From: Gammaproteobacteria bacterium RIFCSPLOWO2_02_FULL_56_15
GTDB lineage: Bacteria; Pseudomonadota; Gammaproteobacteria; Eutrophobiales; Eutrophobiaceae
DNA length: 16,306 nt
NCBI GenBank assembly: GCA_001801825.1
Contig: MGYR01000139.1
Span: forward strand, 5,844 to 22,149
Direction: 5' to 3'
Of the stretch, positions 6,710 to 13,567 are shown piece after piece. Numbering within the stretch: position 1 is the first letter of the stretch; every line of letters starts with the position of its first letter. The translations under genes and the position numbers were made by a program. The notes beneath the pieces are model-generated. The model ran no database searches. It was not told the DNA's origin and was given only the letters and a program-made list of their open reading frames with translations.

Positions 6710-7645
6710 TCAGGGCCGCACCGGATTTGCCGCAAGACCGATCCTATGCAACAACAGTGCAACAGGACGCTCCAGAGAGGTCGTAAAACAACCGATACCA
6801 GCTATGTTCGTCATATCCATCAACCTGCCCGTCGGTAGTGCGGATACTTCAGCCAGGTTCATCACAATCGTATTTTCACCTGGGACAATAGCATACATCG
6901 CATTGAAACGATCTTCATAGGCCTGATTATGTGATCGGTCATGAATTCTGCAGGTCAGTGTTATGGTCCGGTCAGACGGGTTGCTTAATGACATTTCCAG
7001 ACGTGCATAACCTGTCCATCCCCGCGGAAAAAATCGCAGACCAAAACCGGAGTATCTGGTAGTAGTGAAATCAATCCGGATACTGTCACCCAGCCACTGC
7101 AGATTTTTCTGATCACTGAACCGTGATAATGCCATGCAGCTTGTGGAATCCACGAGCACAGGGAAATCACGCCTTGCCCGCCATTCGTCCGCCAGCGCCG
7201 CCAACAGTGGAAAAAACAGTGGGGCAGCCACCATAATGGAAACTACTCGCAGCGTTGCTGCATAAGGGAATAGCGTCATCCCAGGGCGCCATTCCGTCCA
7301 TACGGACGCCAGCATGGCGCCGGTAATATCCAGGTAGATATCTCCAACTCCGGCGCTGCGGCCATCTATGCCGTGTTGCAGAAACTCGATCAACCCGCCG
7401 AGCACAAGACCACAGACCATGGCCAGTCCAATCCCCACCCCTGCCGGAGCTTGTATACCTTTCCATTTTATTCGGGGGAGCAACATCCACGTCAGGCAAA
7501 AGAAGAACAGCAGATGCCCGAGATTCCACAAGGCAGCCAGTGAACGTCCCAACCCCTGGACATCCAGGGGTATGAACAGGAGGAATAGCCCGGAGATCAG
7601 GACGATGGAGGACAGAATGTACCCCCACCTCTTACCAGGGGACAT
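6710..7645 (-). CDS. VanZ-family membrane protein with C-terminal beta-rich domain
   Basis: The 311-residue protein has an N-terminal VanZ-like membrane domain and a soluble C-terminal domain. Membrane helices are at about 8-27, 36-56, 66-90, 101-118 and 131-151. The VanZ signature of spaced acidic and polar residues is seen as E87, Q90, R96, D102 and D106 (IEFLQ, then GRSAGVGDIYLD). Residues about 160-305 alternate short beta strands (IRIDF, GFGLRFF, ARLEMSLSNPSD, TLTCRIHD, YEDRFN) and look like a galactose-binding or carbohydrate-module-like sandwich. VanZ itself is tied to low-level teicoplanin resistance, but most relatives have no known role, and I assign none. I start at the ATG at 7645 with GGGAG close upstream; the frame opens at 7684. 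The start overlaps the end of the SDR gene by 14 bases, so the two are probably translated in tandem. Confidence 0.85.
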   Translation of the reverse strand: MSPGKRWGYILSSIVLISGLFLLFIPLDVQGLGRSLAALWNLGHLLFFFCLTWMLLPRIKWKGIQAPAGVGIGLAMVCGLVLGGLIEFLQHGIDGRSAGVGDIYLDITGAMLASVWTEWRPGMTLFPYAATLRVVSIMVAAPLFFPLLAALADEWRARRDFPVLVDSTSCMALSRFSDQKNLQWLGDSIRIDFTTTRYSGFGLRFFPRGWTGYARLEMSLSNPSDRTITLTCRIHDRSHNQAYEDRFNAMYAIVPGENTIVMNLAEVSALPTGRLMDMTNIAGIGCFTTSLERPVALLLHRIGLAANPVRP

Positions 7646-8465
7646 GCTCTCCCGTGTGACGCAGGAAAGAATCAGTATCCGCAATCGTCAGCCTGGCAAT
7701 CACATCCATCATATCGGGGACGCTCTCTTCGAGGTCAATCATGTAGGCCATGTTGATAATTTTCTGTTTAGGCACGGACTTGTCGGTCCGCACAAATCCA
7801 GGGTGCAACATGGCAACGATGATGCCCTGATCTTTCAGATCCCTGGCAAATTTTCTCATCACCATATTCGTGGCGACCTTGCTGGCATGATACCAGTACA
7901 GGCCGGGTCTTTTATCCGGTATGGATATGCTCGCGGCATCAGAGCTCATGACGATAAGCTTTTTCTGTGTACTTGCCTTGAGGTTCGGGATAAAGGCCTC
8001 GCTCATGCGGATAGTGCCGCGGGTATTGATCCGTATGTAGTCATCGAAAAGCGTGTAATCCAGTGTACCCACCACCTGCTTGTTGAAAACCTCCGGGTCG
8101 TCAAATCCGCCTTCCGAGAGCATCGCGGCATTGTTGATGAGCACATCGATCGGCACTCCCTTGAGTCGCCCGGCGAGAGCGTCAATGGACTCAAGACTGC
8201 CGATATCCACGGTTTCGATCTTCACATTAGGGTATTTCCCCACCAATGCAGCAAGACTTTCCGGCACCTGGTCCCGGCGATGCGTGGCGATGACAGTCCA
8301 ACCCTGCTCCGCGTAGCGGGTCACAAAATTCAGGCCGATACCCCGGTTGGAGCCGGTTACGAGTACGGTATCCGCAGACACAGAGCCGGCAGGCAACAGG
8401 ATTGAAAGTGCGAGTATAAGGATTCCAGGGATTACCTCTGTTCTCCGTGTACGTGTGATCTTCAT
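7632..8465 (-). CDS. Short-chain dehydrogenase/reductase with N-terminal export signal
   Basis: This is a 277-residue classical SDR. The cofactor motif TGSNRGIG is at 37-44, Asp88 follows the third strand (ETVDIGS), NNAA is at 111-114, the catalytic Ser is at 174-175, and YHASK gives Tyr192 and Lys196; PGFVRT follows at 222-227. All catalytic residues are present. Residues 1-31 form a signal-peptide-like N-terminus: basic TRTRR, the hydrophobic run ILILALSILL, then SVSA before the first Rossmann strand DTVLVTG. That is unusual for an NAD(P)-dependent enzyme. The start at 8465 has AGGAGT eight bases upstream; an upstream ATG at 8537 would add 24 residues and spoil the signal. It precedes the VanZ gene with a 14-base overlap and follows the cyclophilin gene by 108 bases. 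The substrate is unknown; relatives reduce or oxidise carbonyl and hydroxyl groups of small molecules. Confidence 0.9.
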   Translation of the reverse strand: MKITRTRRTEVIPGILILALSILLPAGSVSADTVLVTGSNRGIGLNFVTRYAEQGWTVIATHRRDQVPESLAALVGKYPNVKIETVDIGSLESIDALAGRLKGVPIDVLINNAAMLSEGGFDDPEVFNKQVVGTLDYTLFDDYIRINTRGTIRMSEAFIPNLKASTQKKLIVMSSDAASISIPDKRPGLYWYHASKVATNMVMRKFARDLKDQGIIVAMLHPGFVRTDKSVPKQKIINMAYMIDLEESVPDMMDVIARLTIADTDSFLRHTGEHVPW

Positions 8466-8485
8466 GTGATTACTCCTGGATTCTC

Positions 8486-8513
8486 TATATAAGTGAGCAC
8501 AATTCCCGGTCAG
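8486..8513 (-). promoter_or_regulatory. Candidate sigma-70 promoter for the SDR-VanZ pair
   Basis: On the minus strand CTGACC (8508-8513) and TATATA (8486-8491) are separated by 16 bases, each matching the consensus at four of six positions. Transcription would start about 14 bases before the SDR ATG, just far enough to include its AGGAGT ribosome site. Suggestive only. Confidence 0.25.
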
Positions 8514-8573
8514 AGAAGCCAGCCTGAGGTAGGGCACTGTAGCGAATTTCTGCCTAGTTATATAGGGTATGAT

Positions 8574-9149
8574 TTATTCTTCCGCGGGTGGGGAAAGCAG
8601 GCTGATTTTCATCTCGACACGCTCAACCGGATTATCCATTGCATCCCGATCCAGCGCAACAATCGTGTCTGCCACTTCCATACCGGAGACCACGCGGCCG
8701 AAAACCGTGTACTGTCCATCAAGGAACCGGGAATCTTTCACCACGATAAAAAACTGCGAACCAGCACTGTCGGGGTGTGCAGCCCTGGCCATGGATACGG
8801 CGCCGCGGATATGTGGTTGATCACTGAATTCTGCGGCTATCGTATACCCAGGTCCACCGCTCCCATACTTGGTTTTGTCTCCTTCCTTGGTGTTGGGATC
8901 TCCTCCCTGAATCATGAAACCGGGAATGACACGATGGAATAAGGTGCCGTCATAAAAACCGGATTCAGCCAGTTTGAGAAAATTCTCGACATGACCTGGT
9001 GCTATATCGGGTAACATTTCTATAATTATCTGTCCGAACTTGGTCTCGATCACAAGTTTTTGCTGGTCAGCGGCAGTTGCAACACCAACTACAAATAAGA
9101 GACTGAGGCCTGCCAGGACTCGCAGATACTTATCGTATAACCTACTCAT
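8574..9149 (-). CDS. ppiA: Periplasmic peptidyl-prolyl cis-trans isomerase, cyclophilin type
   Basis: The 191-residue protein catalyses cis-trans isomerisation of Xaa-Pro bonds during folding. A signal peptide covers residues 1-26 (hydrophobic run VLAGLSLLFVVGV, then ATA before ADQQ), so it should act in the periplasm. The cyclophilin core is complete: FHRVIPGFMIQGGDPN holds the catalytic Arg and Gln, followed by RGAVSMARA, GSQFFIVV, and LDGQYTVFGRV. The cyclosporin-contacting tryptophan of eukaryotic enzymes is absent from this last segment, as in most bacterial members. The length matches E. coli PpiA (190). The ATG at 9149 is preceded by a strong AAGGAGGAG. It is the first gene of the minus-strand run continuing to the SDR and VanZ genes, though the 108-base gap to the SDR may hold a separate promoter. 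ppiA is the likely symbol, by family and signal peptide rather than gene order. Confidence 0.9.
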   Translation of the reverse strand: MSRLYDKYLRVLAGLSLLFVVGVATAADQQKLVIETKFGQIIIEMLPDIAPGHVENFLKLAESGFYDGTLFHRVIPGFMIQGGDPNTKEGDKTKYGSGGPGYTIAAEFSDQPHIRGAVSMARAAHPDSAGSQFFIVVKDSRFLDGQYTVFGRVVSGMEVADTIVALDRDAMDNPVERVEMKISLLSPPAEE

Positions 9150-9306
9150 TACAAACTCCTCCTTACTTTACTCTAAATGAATCGGGACCAAAGGCATCAG
9201 GACTCACAGGAGATCACCAGAATCCAAATCATCCCATCTGCCACTCCCGCAGGAAATTGTATATAATTCGAGCGTCGCAAGTATAACGGAATTGTATTGC
9301 CGGTTT

Positions 9307-9312
9307 TATAAT
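9307..9312 (+). promoter_or_regulatory. Candidate -10 box for ettA
   Basis: The plus strand carries a perfect TATAAT here within GGTTTTATAATCCC. Transcription would begin near 9319, giving a leader of about 80 bases before the GTG at 9400. No good -35 is seen at 16-18 bases spacing. The REP-like inverted repeat at 9336-9363 would lie in the leader. Confidence 0.35.
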
Positions 9313-9335
9313 CCCTGTCCGGAATATCCAAGGCG

Positions 9336-9363
9336 TACCATGCCGGTTTAGCCGGTATCCATA
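9336..9363 (-). repeat. Degenerate REP-like palindrome
   Basis: Read on the minus strand this is TATGGATACCGG, CTAAA, then CCGGCATGGTA. It shares the TGGATACC opening and the CGG-YATG-ACG-like tail with the element at 86-127, with changes in the tail. CCGG pairs with CCGG around a five-base loop, and TACC can pair with GGTA. It sits in the gap between ppiA and ettA. The similarity was judged by eye. Confidence 0.3.
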
Positions 9364-9399
9364 GTACATTCCCTCATAACCTGAACGGAGTTACACCCA

Positions 9400-11064
9400 G
9401 TGGCCCAGTATGTATACACGATGATTGGGGTCGGCAAAGTGGTGCCGCCAAAACGAGAGATCCTGAAAGATATCTCTCTGTCCTTCTTTCCCGGCGCCAA
9501 AATCGGCGTACTGGGGCTTAACGGGGCCGGTAAATCCACATTACTCAGGATCATGGCGGGTGTGGATACCGAGATCCACGGCGAAGCTAGGCCGATGCCG
9601 AATATCAGGATCGGCTACCTGCCCCAGGAACCGCAACTGGATCCTTCGAAGAGTGTGCGCGAGAACGTGGAAGACGGCCTCCGTGAACCCCTCGATGCAT
9701 TGGCAGGCCTGCAGGAAGTCTTCCTGGCCTATGGCCGGGAAGTCACCCATTTTGATGAGCTCGCCCGCTTGCAGGAGAAGTATGAGGCAATCATCGAGGC
9801 ATGGGACGCGCATACCCTTGAGCATAAACTCGAACGCGCCGCCGATGCCCTGCGCTTGCCGCCTTGGGAAGCATCGGTGGAACACCTCTCGGGAGGAGAA
9901 AAACGGCGTGTCGCACTGTGCCGTTTGCTGCTTTCACGTCCAGACATGCTGCTGCTGGACGAGCCTACCAATCATCTGGATGCAGAATCCGTTTACTGGC
10001 TGGAACGATTTCTGGCGGACTTCAGCGGTACCGTGGTTGCCGTAACCCATGACCGGTATTTCCTGGATAATGTGGCAGGATGGATCCTGGAGCTGGATCG
10101 GGGCAGGGGTATTCCCTTTGAAGGAAATTATTCCGCCTGGCTGGGATACAAGGAGCAGCGCCTGGCGCATGAGGAACGCACGGAGACCGCGCGGCAAAAA
10201 GCCATACAGCATGAACTGGAGTGGGTGCGCAGCAATCCCCAGGGCCGGCATAGCAAGAGCAAGGCGCGCCTGTCCCGTTTTCAGGAACTGAATGCGCAGG
10301 ATTTCCAGCAACGTAATGAAACCAATGAGATCTATATACCACCGGGACCGCGGTTGGGAGATCTGGTTATTGAATTCAACCGGGTCAGTAAGTGTTTTGG
10401 AGAGAAGAACCTCTTCGAGGATCTGGAATTCCGCGTTCCGCCGGGGGCCATTGTGGGGGTTATAGGCGGCAACGGGGCGGGTAAATCCACACTCTTCCGG
10501 CTGATCACGGGTCAGCTTCAAGCAGACAGCGGGAATATCCGGATCGGGGATACCGTGCAGTGCGCCTGTGTCGAGCAGGAGAGGGAAAAGCTGAATACTA
10601 AAAAAACAGTGTGGGAAGCCATCTCGGATGGACAGGACACTTTGACCATCGGTAATTATCAGGTCAGTTCCCGGGCCTACCTTGGAAGATTCAATTTCCG
10701 GGGTACCGAGCAACAGAAACCGGTTGCCGCACTTTCCGGGGGGGAGCGCGGGCGACTGCACCTTGCCATCACCCTCCGGCAAGGGGCGAATGTATTATTA
10801 CTTGATGAGCCATCCAACGATCTGGATATTGAAACCCTGCGCGCCCTGGAAGAGGCCTTACTGGCCTTCCCTGGGAGCGCCATGGTCATATCCCATGACC
10901 GCTGGTTTCTGGATCGCATCTCGACCCATATCCTGGCTTTTGAAGGGAACTCAGAAGTGATATTTTATGAGGGCAATTTCAGTGACTATCATGCGGATTA
11001 TATACGCCGCATGGGGCCGGATTACCAACCCCAAAGGGTGCATTACAGCCGTCTGCACGGCTAA
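9400..11064 (+). CDS. ettA: Energy-dependent translational throttle protein EttA (ABC-F ATPase)
   Basis: The 554-residue cytosolic ABC-F protein binds the ribosomal E site and links the first steps of elongation to the ATP/ADP state. It has two ABC cassettes and no membrane segments. Cassette 1: Walker A GLNGAGKST (39-47), signature LSGGE (163-167), Walker B LLLDEP with Glu188, switch His in THDR (217). Cassette 2: Walker A GGNGAGKST (356-364), signature LSGGE (445-449), Walker B with Glu470, switch His499. The EttA arm insertion is seen at about 95-140, and the interdomain linker, rich in charged residues and RSNPQGRHSKSKAR, at about 242-322. The N-terminus (AQYVYTM, then GKVVPPKREILKDISLSFFPGAKIGVLG) is nearly word-for-word EttA, and length matches E. 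coli (555). It starts with GTG at 9400, with ACGGAG nine bases upstream. Its stop overlaps the convergent gene's stop by four bases. Confidence 0.97.
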   Translation: MAQYVYTMIGVGKVVPPKREILKDISLSFFPGAKIGVLGLNGAGKSTLLRIMAGVDTEIHGEARPMPNIRIGYLPQEPQLDPSKSVRENVEDGLREPLDALAGLQEVFLAYGREVTHFDELARLQEKYEAIIEAWDAHTLEHKLERAADALRLPPWEASVEHLSGGEKRRVALCRLLLSRPDMLLLDEPTNHLDAESVYWLERFLADFSGTVVAVTHDRYFLDNVAGWILELDRGRGIPFEGNYSAWLGYKEQRLAHEERTETARQKAIQHELEWVRSNPQGRHSKSKARLSRFQELNAQDFQQRNETNEIYIPPGPRLGDLVIEFNRVSKCFGEKNLFEDLEFRVPPGAIVGVIGGNGAGKSTLFRLITGQLQADSGNIRIGDTVQCACVEQEREKLNTKKTVWEAISDGQDTLTIGNYQVSSRAYLGRFNFRGTEQQKPVAALSGGERGRLHLAITLRQGANVLLLDEPSNDLDIETLRALEEALLAFPGSAMVISHDRWFLDRISTHILAFEGNSEVIFYEGNFSDYHADYIRRMGPDYQPQRVHYSRLHG

Positions 11065-11696
11065 GGTCGGCCTGTTGACCCTTCAAGTGAACCTTCCTGT
11101 GGTTGGGGAGCTATATTCACGCGGTCATAGATCCGGATCAGGTATATCGGCACCCTGAAGCTGAGCGGCTGCAATTCCAGTTCCACCCGCAACCGGTTAC
11201 CGCCTTCCTCCAGCATGAAGGTTTCGGTGATGCGCCCACCGTCCAGCGGTCTGGACTCCACCAGTAACCGGTCGCCGTCCCATGAGGCAAAGGAATAATT
11301 GTTCCGGTCGCCACTGGATGACCCGCTGGCGCTGGCCACCCTGCCTCTGCCATCCGAGTAGAATATTCGTTCAAAACCATCGTTATAAACCAGACGGAAC
11401 CGGGGTTCTTCATAGTCGAACTGAAGCTTGGTGTCGTAGGAAATATGATCATAAAGTTGTTGATCCTCCGGCCCTCCGCGATATCTTTCCTTGCTGCCGC
11501 GGTTTCCTCCCGATGGCCGACCTCCTGCATCCCTGATTGCCTTTTCGACCCCTGCATCCGTATCATCACTCAGTTCGTAATTGATGATCCATTCACCTTC
11601 GAGTCCCACCTCGGCATGTAACTGATGTACTGGTAGCAGCGTGACTGCCAGTATGATTAACCGCAGGGAGAAGTTTTCGCGCAGTGGTGTATGCAT
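11061..11696 (-). CDS. Secreted protein of unknown function
   Basis: I do not recognise this 211-residue protein. Residues 1-25 form a signal peptide (SLRLIILAVTLLPV, then QLHA before EVG), so the mature protein is probably periplasmic. It begins with LEGEWIINYEL, has a Gly/Arg/Ser-rich polar insert at about 52-75, then short beta strands (KLQFDYEEPRFRLVYND, FERIFYSDGRG, NNYSFASWDGDRLLVES, RITETFMLEEGGNRLRVELEL). The W-x-G-D turn and regular strand spacing suggest a small lipocalin-like or barrel fold, which is a guess. I chose the ATG at 11696 because GAGG lies six bases upstream and it gives a clean signal; the ATG at 11702 is fused to that site, and the frame opens at 11795. It is a single gene, divergent from the nitroreductase gene and convergent with ettA. 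Confidence 0.72.
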   Translation of the reverse strand: MHTPLRENFSLRLIILAVTLLPVHQLHAEVGLEGEWIINYELSDDTDAGVEKAIRDAGGRPSGGNRGSKERYRGGPEDQQLYDHISYDTKLQFDYEEPRFRLVYNDGFERIFYSDGRGRVASASGSSSGDRNNYSFASWDGDRLLVESRPLDGGRITETFMLEEGGNRLRVELELQPLSFRVPIYLIRIYDRVNIAPQPQEGSLEGSTGRP

Positions 11697-11711
11697 ATAC
11701 ATCCTCAGGTA

Positions 11712-11741
11712 ATTATACCGTTTGAATCCTTTTCGCGACAA
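11712..11741 (-). promoter_or_regulatory. Candidate promoter for the secreted protein gene
   Basis: The minus strand has a perfect TATAAT at 11712-11717 and TTGTCG at 11736-11741 (four of six matches), spaced by 18 bases. The leader would be only about 9 bases, which is short but leaves GAGG before the ATG at 11696. Confidence 0.35.
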
Positions 11742-11788
11742 AAACCTAAGGATGAATTCGTCACCGTAAGAACCCGCCATTAAGTAGC

Positions 11789-11818
11789 ATGACATCTCCG
11801 GGCTGGATTTGCTACGCT
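11789..11818 (+). promoter_or_regulatory. Candidate promoter for the nitroreductase gene
   Basis: ATGACA (11789-11794, five of six matches to the -35 consensus) is followed after 18 bases by TACGCT (11813-11818), which is weak but preceded by TGC, giving an extended -10 form. Transcription would start near 11825, about 39 bases before the ATG at 11864. This supports the later start codon over the open frame beginning at 11789. Confidence 0.38.
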
Positions 11819-11863
11819 AGATGGGAATTCTCAGCACGGCGCGAAAGGCCAAAGGAGCAGAAT

Positions 11864-12493
11864 ATGGATCCAATACGACAACTCGGATGGCGTTATGCAG
11901 TAAAGAAATTTGACCCGGATCGCAAGCTCACAGCAGAACAACTGGAGACCATCCTGGAATCGGTACGTCTGTCGGCCTCTGCGTTCGGACTGCAACCCTA
12001 TCGACTCGTGGTCGTGGATGAAGTGCAGGTCCGTGAATCGCTGGTTGAACATTCAATGAACCAGGATAAGGTACTGCATTCCTCGCATCTACTGGTGTTC
12101 GCCATCCGCCTCTTCGTCGACGATACGGATATCGAAAACCACTTGCGACTGATTTCCGAAACCAGGAATACACCGCGCGGGAATCTGGCCGGTCTGGAGC
12201 AGATACTGCACCAGTTTATAGGAGCAATGAGCCAGGAGTCCTACCGCAACTGGGCTGCGAGGCAGGCATATCTGGCGTTGGGAAACCTGCTGACGGTATG
12301 TGCCTTGTTACAAGTGGACGCCTGCCCCATGGAGGGTTTTGTTCCTGCCGCCTATGACCGGATCCTGCAACTGGATCAACTCGGGCTGACCGCCACGGTC
12401 ATCGCTACCCTGGGTTTCCGGGCCCAGGATGACCCCTATGCGAGACAGCAGAAGGTTCGCATGCCGTTAACGGAATTTATCATCCGGGTCTGA
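11864..12493 (+). CDS. Nitroreductase-family NAD(P)H-dependent oxidoreductase (NfsB-like)
   Basis: The 209-residue flavoprotein-family enzyme belongs to the FMN-dependent nitroreductases, which use NAD(P)H to reduce nitro groups, quinones or related acceptors. The start (WRYAVKKFDPDRKLTAEQLETILESVRLSASAFGLQPYR, residues 9-47) has the family pattern of a basic FMN-phosphate contact (here YAVKKF) and a SxSxxxxQP-type turn, here S-A-S-A-F-G-L-Q-P. AARQAYLALGNLL (131-143) and CPMEGF (154-159) match the NfsB-like dimer core and FMN-binding PxEGF motif. Length is near E. coli NfsB (217). The ATG at 11864 follows AAAGGAG by six bases; upstream codons to 11789 cover the likely promoter. It is a single gene, convergent with recR. 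The physiological acceptor is unknown; dihydropteridine reductase activity is another role in this group. Confidence 0.88.
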   Translation: MDPIRQLGWRYAVKKFDPDRKLTAEQLETILESVRLSASAFGLQPYRLVVVDEVQVRESLVEHSMNQDKVLHSSHLLVFAIRLFVDDTDIENHLRLISETRNTPRGNLAGLEQILHQFIGAMSQESYRNWAARQAYLALGNLLTVCALLQVDACPMEGFVPAAYDRILQLDQLGLTATVIATLGFRAQDDPYARQQKVRMPLTEFIIRV

Positions 12494-12510
12494 ACAATCA
12501 CAAGTGAAGC

Positions 12511-12532
12511 GCCGGGCGTCTGCTTACCCGGC
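12511..12532. terminator. Hairpin between convergent nitroreductase and recR genes
   Basis: GCCGGG (12511-12516) and CCCGGC (12527-12532) form a 6-base GC stem with a 10-base loop, between two converging stops (12493 and 12550). No T-run follows on either strand, so it may act poorly as an intrinsic terminator; the location is what suggests a bidirectional role. Confidence 0.35.
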
Positions 12533-12549
12533 CTATGTAAACGACCCCC

Positions 12550-13149
12550 CTATCGAAATGCCCTCCGCCCGGCAAGCGCATGTGACAAGGTGCTGGCGTC
12601 CACATATTCAAGTTCCCCTCCCATGGGTACCCCATGCGCTATTCTGGTCACCTGCAGCGATCGGTTTTTCACCATCTCGCTGATAAAGTGAGCCGTTGCC
12701 TCACCCTCCACAGTTGAATTCGTTGCCAGGATGACCTCCCTGGTTTCTCCCTCGTCCAGGAGTTTGCCCAGCAGGTCCATCCCGAGGTCTTCCGGACCGA
12801 TACCATCCAGTGGGGAAAGGTGTCCCATCAGAACGAAATAGAGTCCACGGAAACCAGCCTCTTCGACAGCCTTGACGTCCGCGGGGCTCTCAACGATACA
12901 CAGGAGTGATCTCTCCCGGGCGGTATTCCGGCACATACCGCATAACTCCTCCTCACTGAAATTTCGACAACGACTACAGTGAGCGATGCCGTGCATGGCC
13001 CTGCTAAGGGCCTCGGCCAGTTTCAAGGCGCCCGGCCGGTTCCGTTGCAGCAGATGATACGCAATACGTTGCGCCGACTTGCGACCGATACCCGGAAGAC
13101 ACCGCAGCGAGCTGACCAGCGTATCGAGTAATGGGGATTCGGGAGTCAT
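12550..13149 (-). CDS. recR: Recombination mediator RecR
   Basis: The 199-residue protein acts with RecF and RecO to load RecA on gapped DNA. Domain order is clear: helix-hairpin-helix at about 11-30 (SLRCLPGIGRKSAQR), a four-cysteine zinc site at Cys58, 61, 70 and 73 (HCSRCRNF, then LCGMC), the Toprim domain starting CIVESPAD (84-91), FVLMGHLSPLDGIGPEDLG, ILATNSTVEGEAT (140-152), and the C-terminal Walker-B-like RIAHGVPMGGELEY. Length is as in E. coli (201). I start at the ATG at 13149 with GGGGAG three bases upstream, where homologues start; the open frame to 13218 adds an unrelated 23 residues. It is the last gene of the dnaX-ebfC-recR cluster, 69 bases after ebfC. Confidence 0.97.
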   Translation of the reverse strand: MTPESPLLDTLVSSLRCLPGIGRKSAQRIAYHLLQRNRPGALKLAEALSRAMHGIAHCSRCRNFSEEELCGMCRNTARERSLLCIVESPADVKAVEEAGFRGLYFVLMGHLSPLDGIGPEDLGMDLLGKLLDEGETREVILATNSTVEGEATAHFISEMVKNRSLQVTRIAHGVPMGGELEYVDASTLSHALAGRRAFR

Positions 13150-13218
13150 CTGCTCCCCTCGCCTGTCCCGGGGTTCCATTCTATGCAGATTGGCTGCATG
13201 GTCATCGTAATTCGGCAT

Positions 13219-13548
13219 TCAATCCTGGAAAGGAAGTTTGAAACCGGCGGGAAGATTCATACCGGCTGTGAGGCCGGACAGCTTCTCCTTTGACATGGTA
13301 TCAACACGTCGCACGGCGTTATTGACCGCAGCCGCAACCAGGTCTTCAAGCATATCGCGATCTTCGCTGACCAGACTTGAATCGATCTCCATCTTTAAAA
13401 CCTCATGTCTGCCGTTCATTCTCACTTTCACCAGTCCTGCACCGGCCTCGCCAGTGACCTCGTTGTTCGCGATCTCTTGCTGGACCCGCTGCATCTTCTC
13501 CTGCATCTCCTGGGCTTGTTTCATAATGTTTTCCAAACCAAGCTTCAT
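13219..13548 (-). CDS. ebfC: Nucleoid-associated protein YbaB/EbfC
   Basis: The 109-residue DNA-binding protein of the YbaB/EbfC family forms tweezer-like dimers that bind and organise DNA. A helix at 3-30 (IMKQAQEMQEKMQRVQQEI) is followed by the beta sheet TGEAGAGLVKVRMNGRHEV and the second helix MLEDLVAAAVNNAVRRVD; the end, AGMNLPAGFKLPF, is the family signature. Length equals E. coli YbaB (109). I use the ATG at 13548, with a GGGGGGA ribosome site nine bases upstream; a GTG at 13566 would add six residues (GGLGF) and almost abut the dnaX stop. It lies 19 bases after dnaX and ahead of recR, the usual gammaproteobacterial order, and is almost certainly co-transcribed with both. Confidence 0.96.
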   Translation of the reverse strand: MKLGLENIMKQAQEMQEKMQRVQQEIANNEVTGEAGAGLVKVRMNGRHEVLKMEIDSSLVSEDRDMLEDLVAAAVNNAVRRVDTMSKEKLSGLTAGMNLPAGFKLPFQD

Positions 13549-13567
13549 AAAACCCAATCCCCCCACA

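Noticed and set aside
6704..6715. CCCTG-TT-CAGGG inverted repeat at the VanZ stop
   Set aside because: The loop is too small for a normal hairpin with the full stem and no T-run follows on the minus strand, so it is not called a terminator.
7368..8405. Long plus-strand open frame (345 codons) antisense to the SDR and VanZ genes
   Set aside because: It is longer than either real gene, but the minus strand encodes complete SDR motifs and VanZ helices. The plus-strand translation has no recognisable domain and is rich in His, Arg and Cys as expected of a shadow frame.
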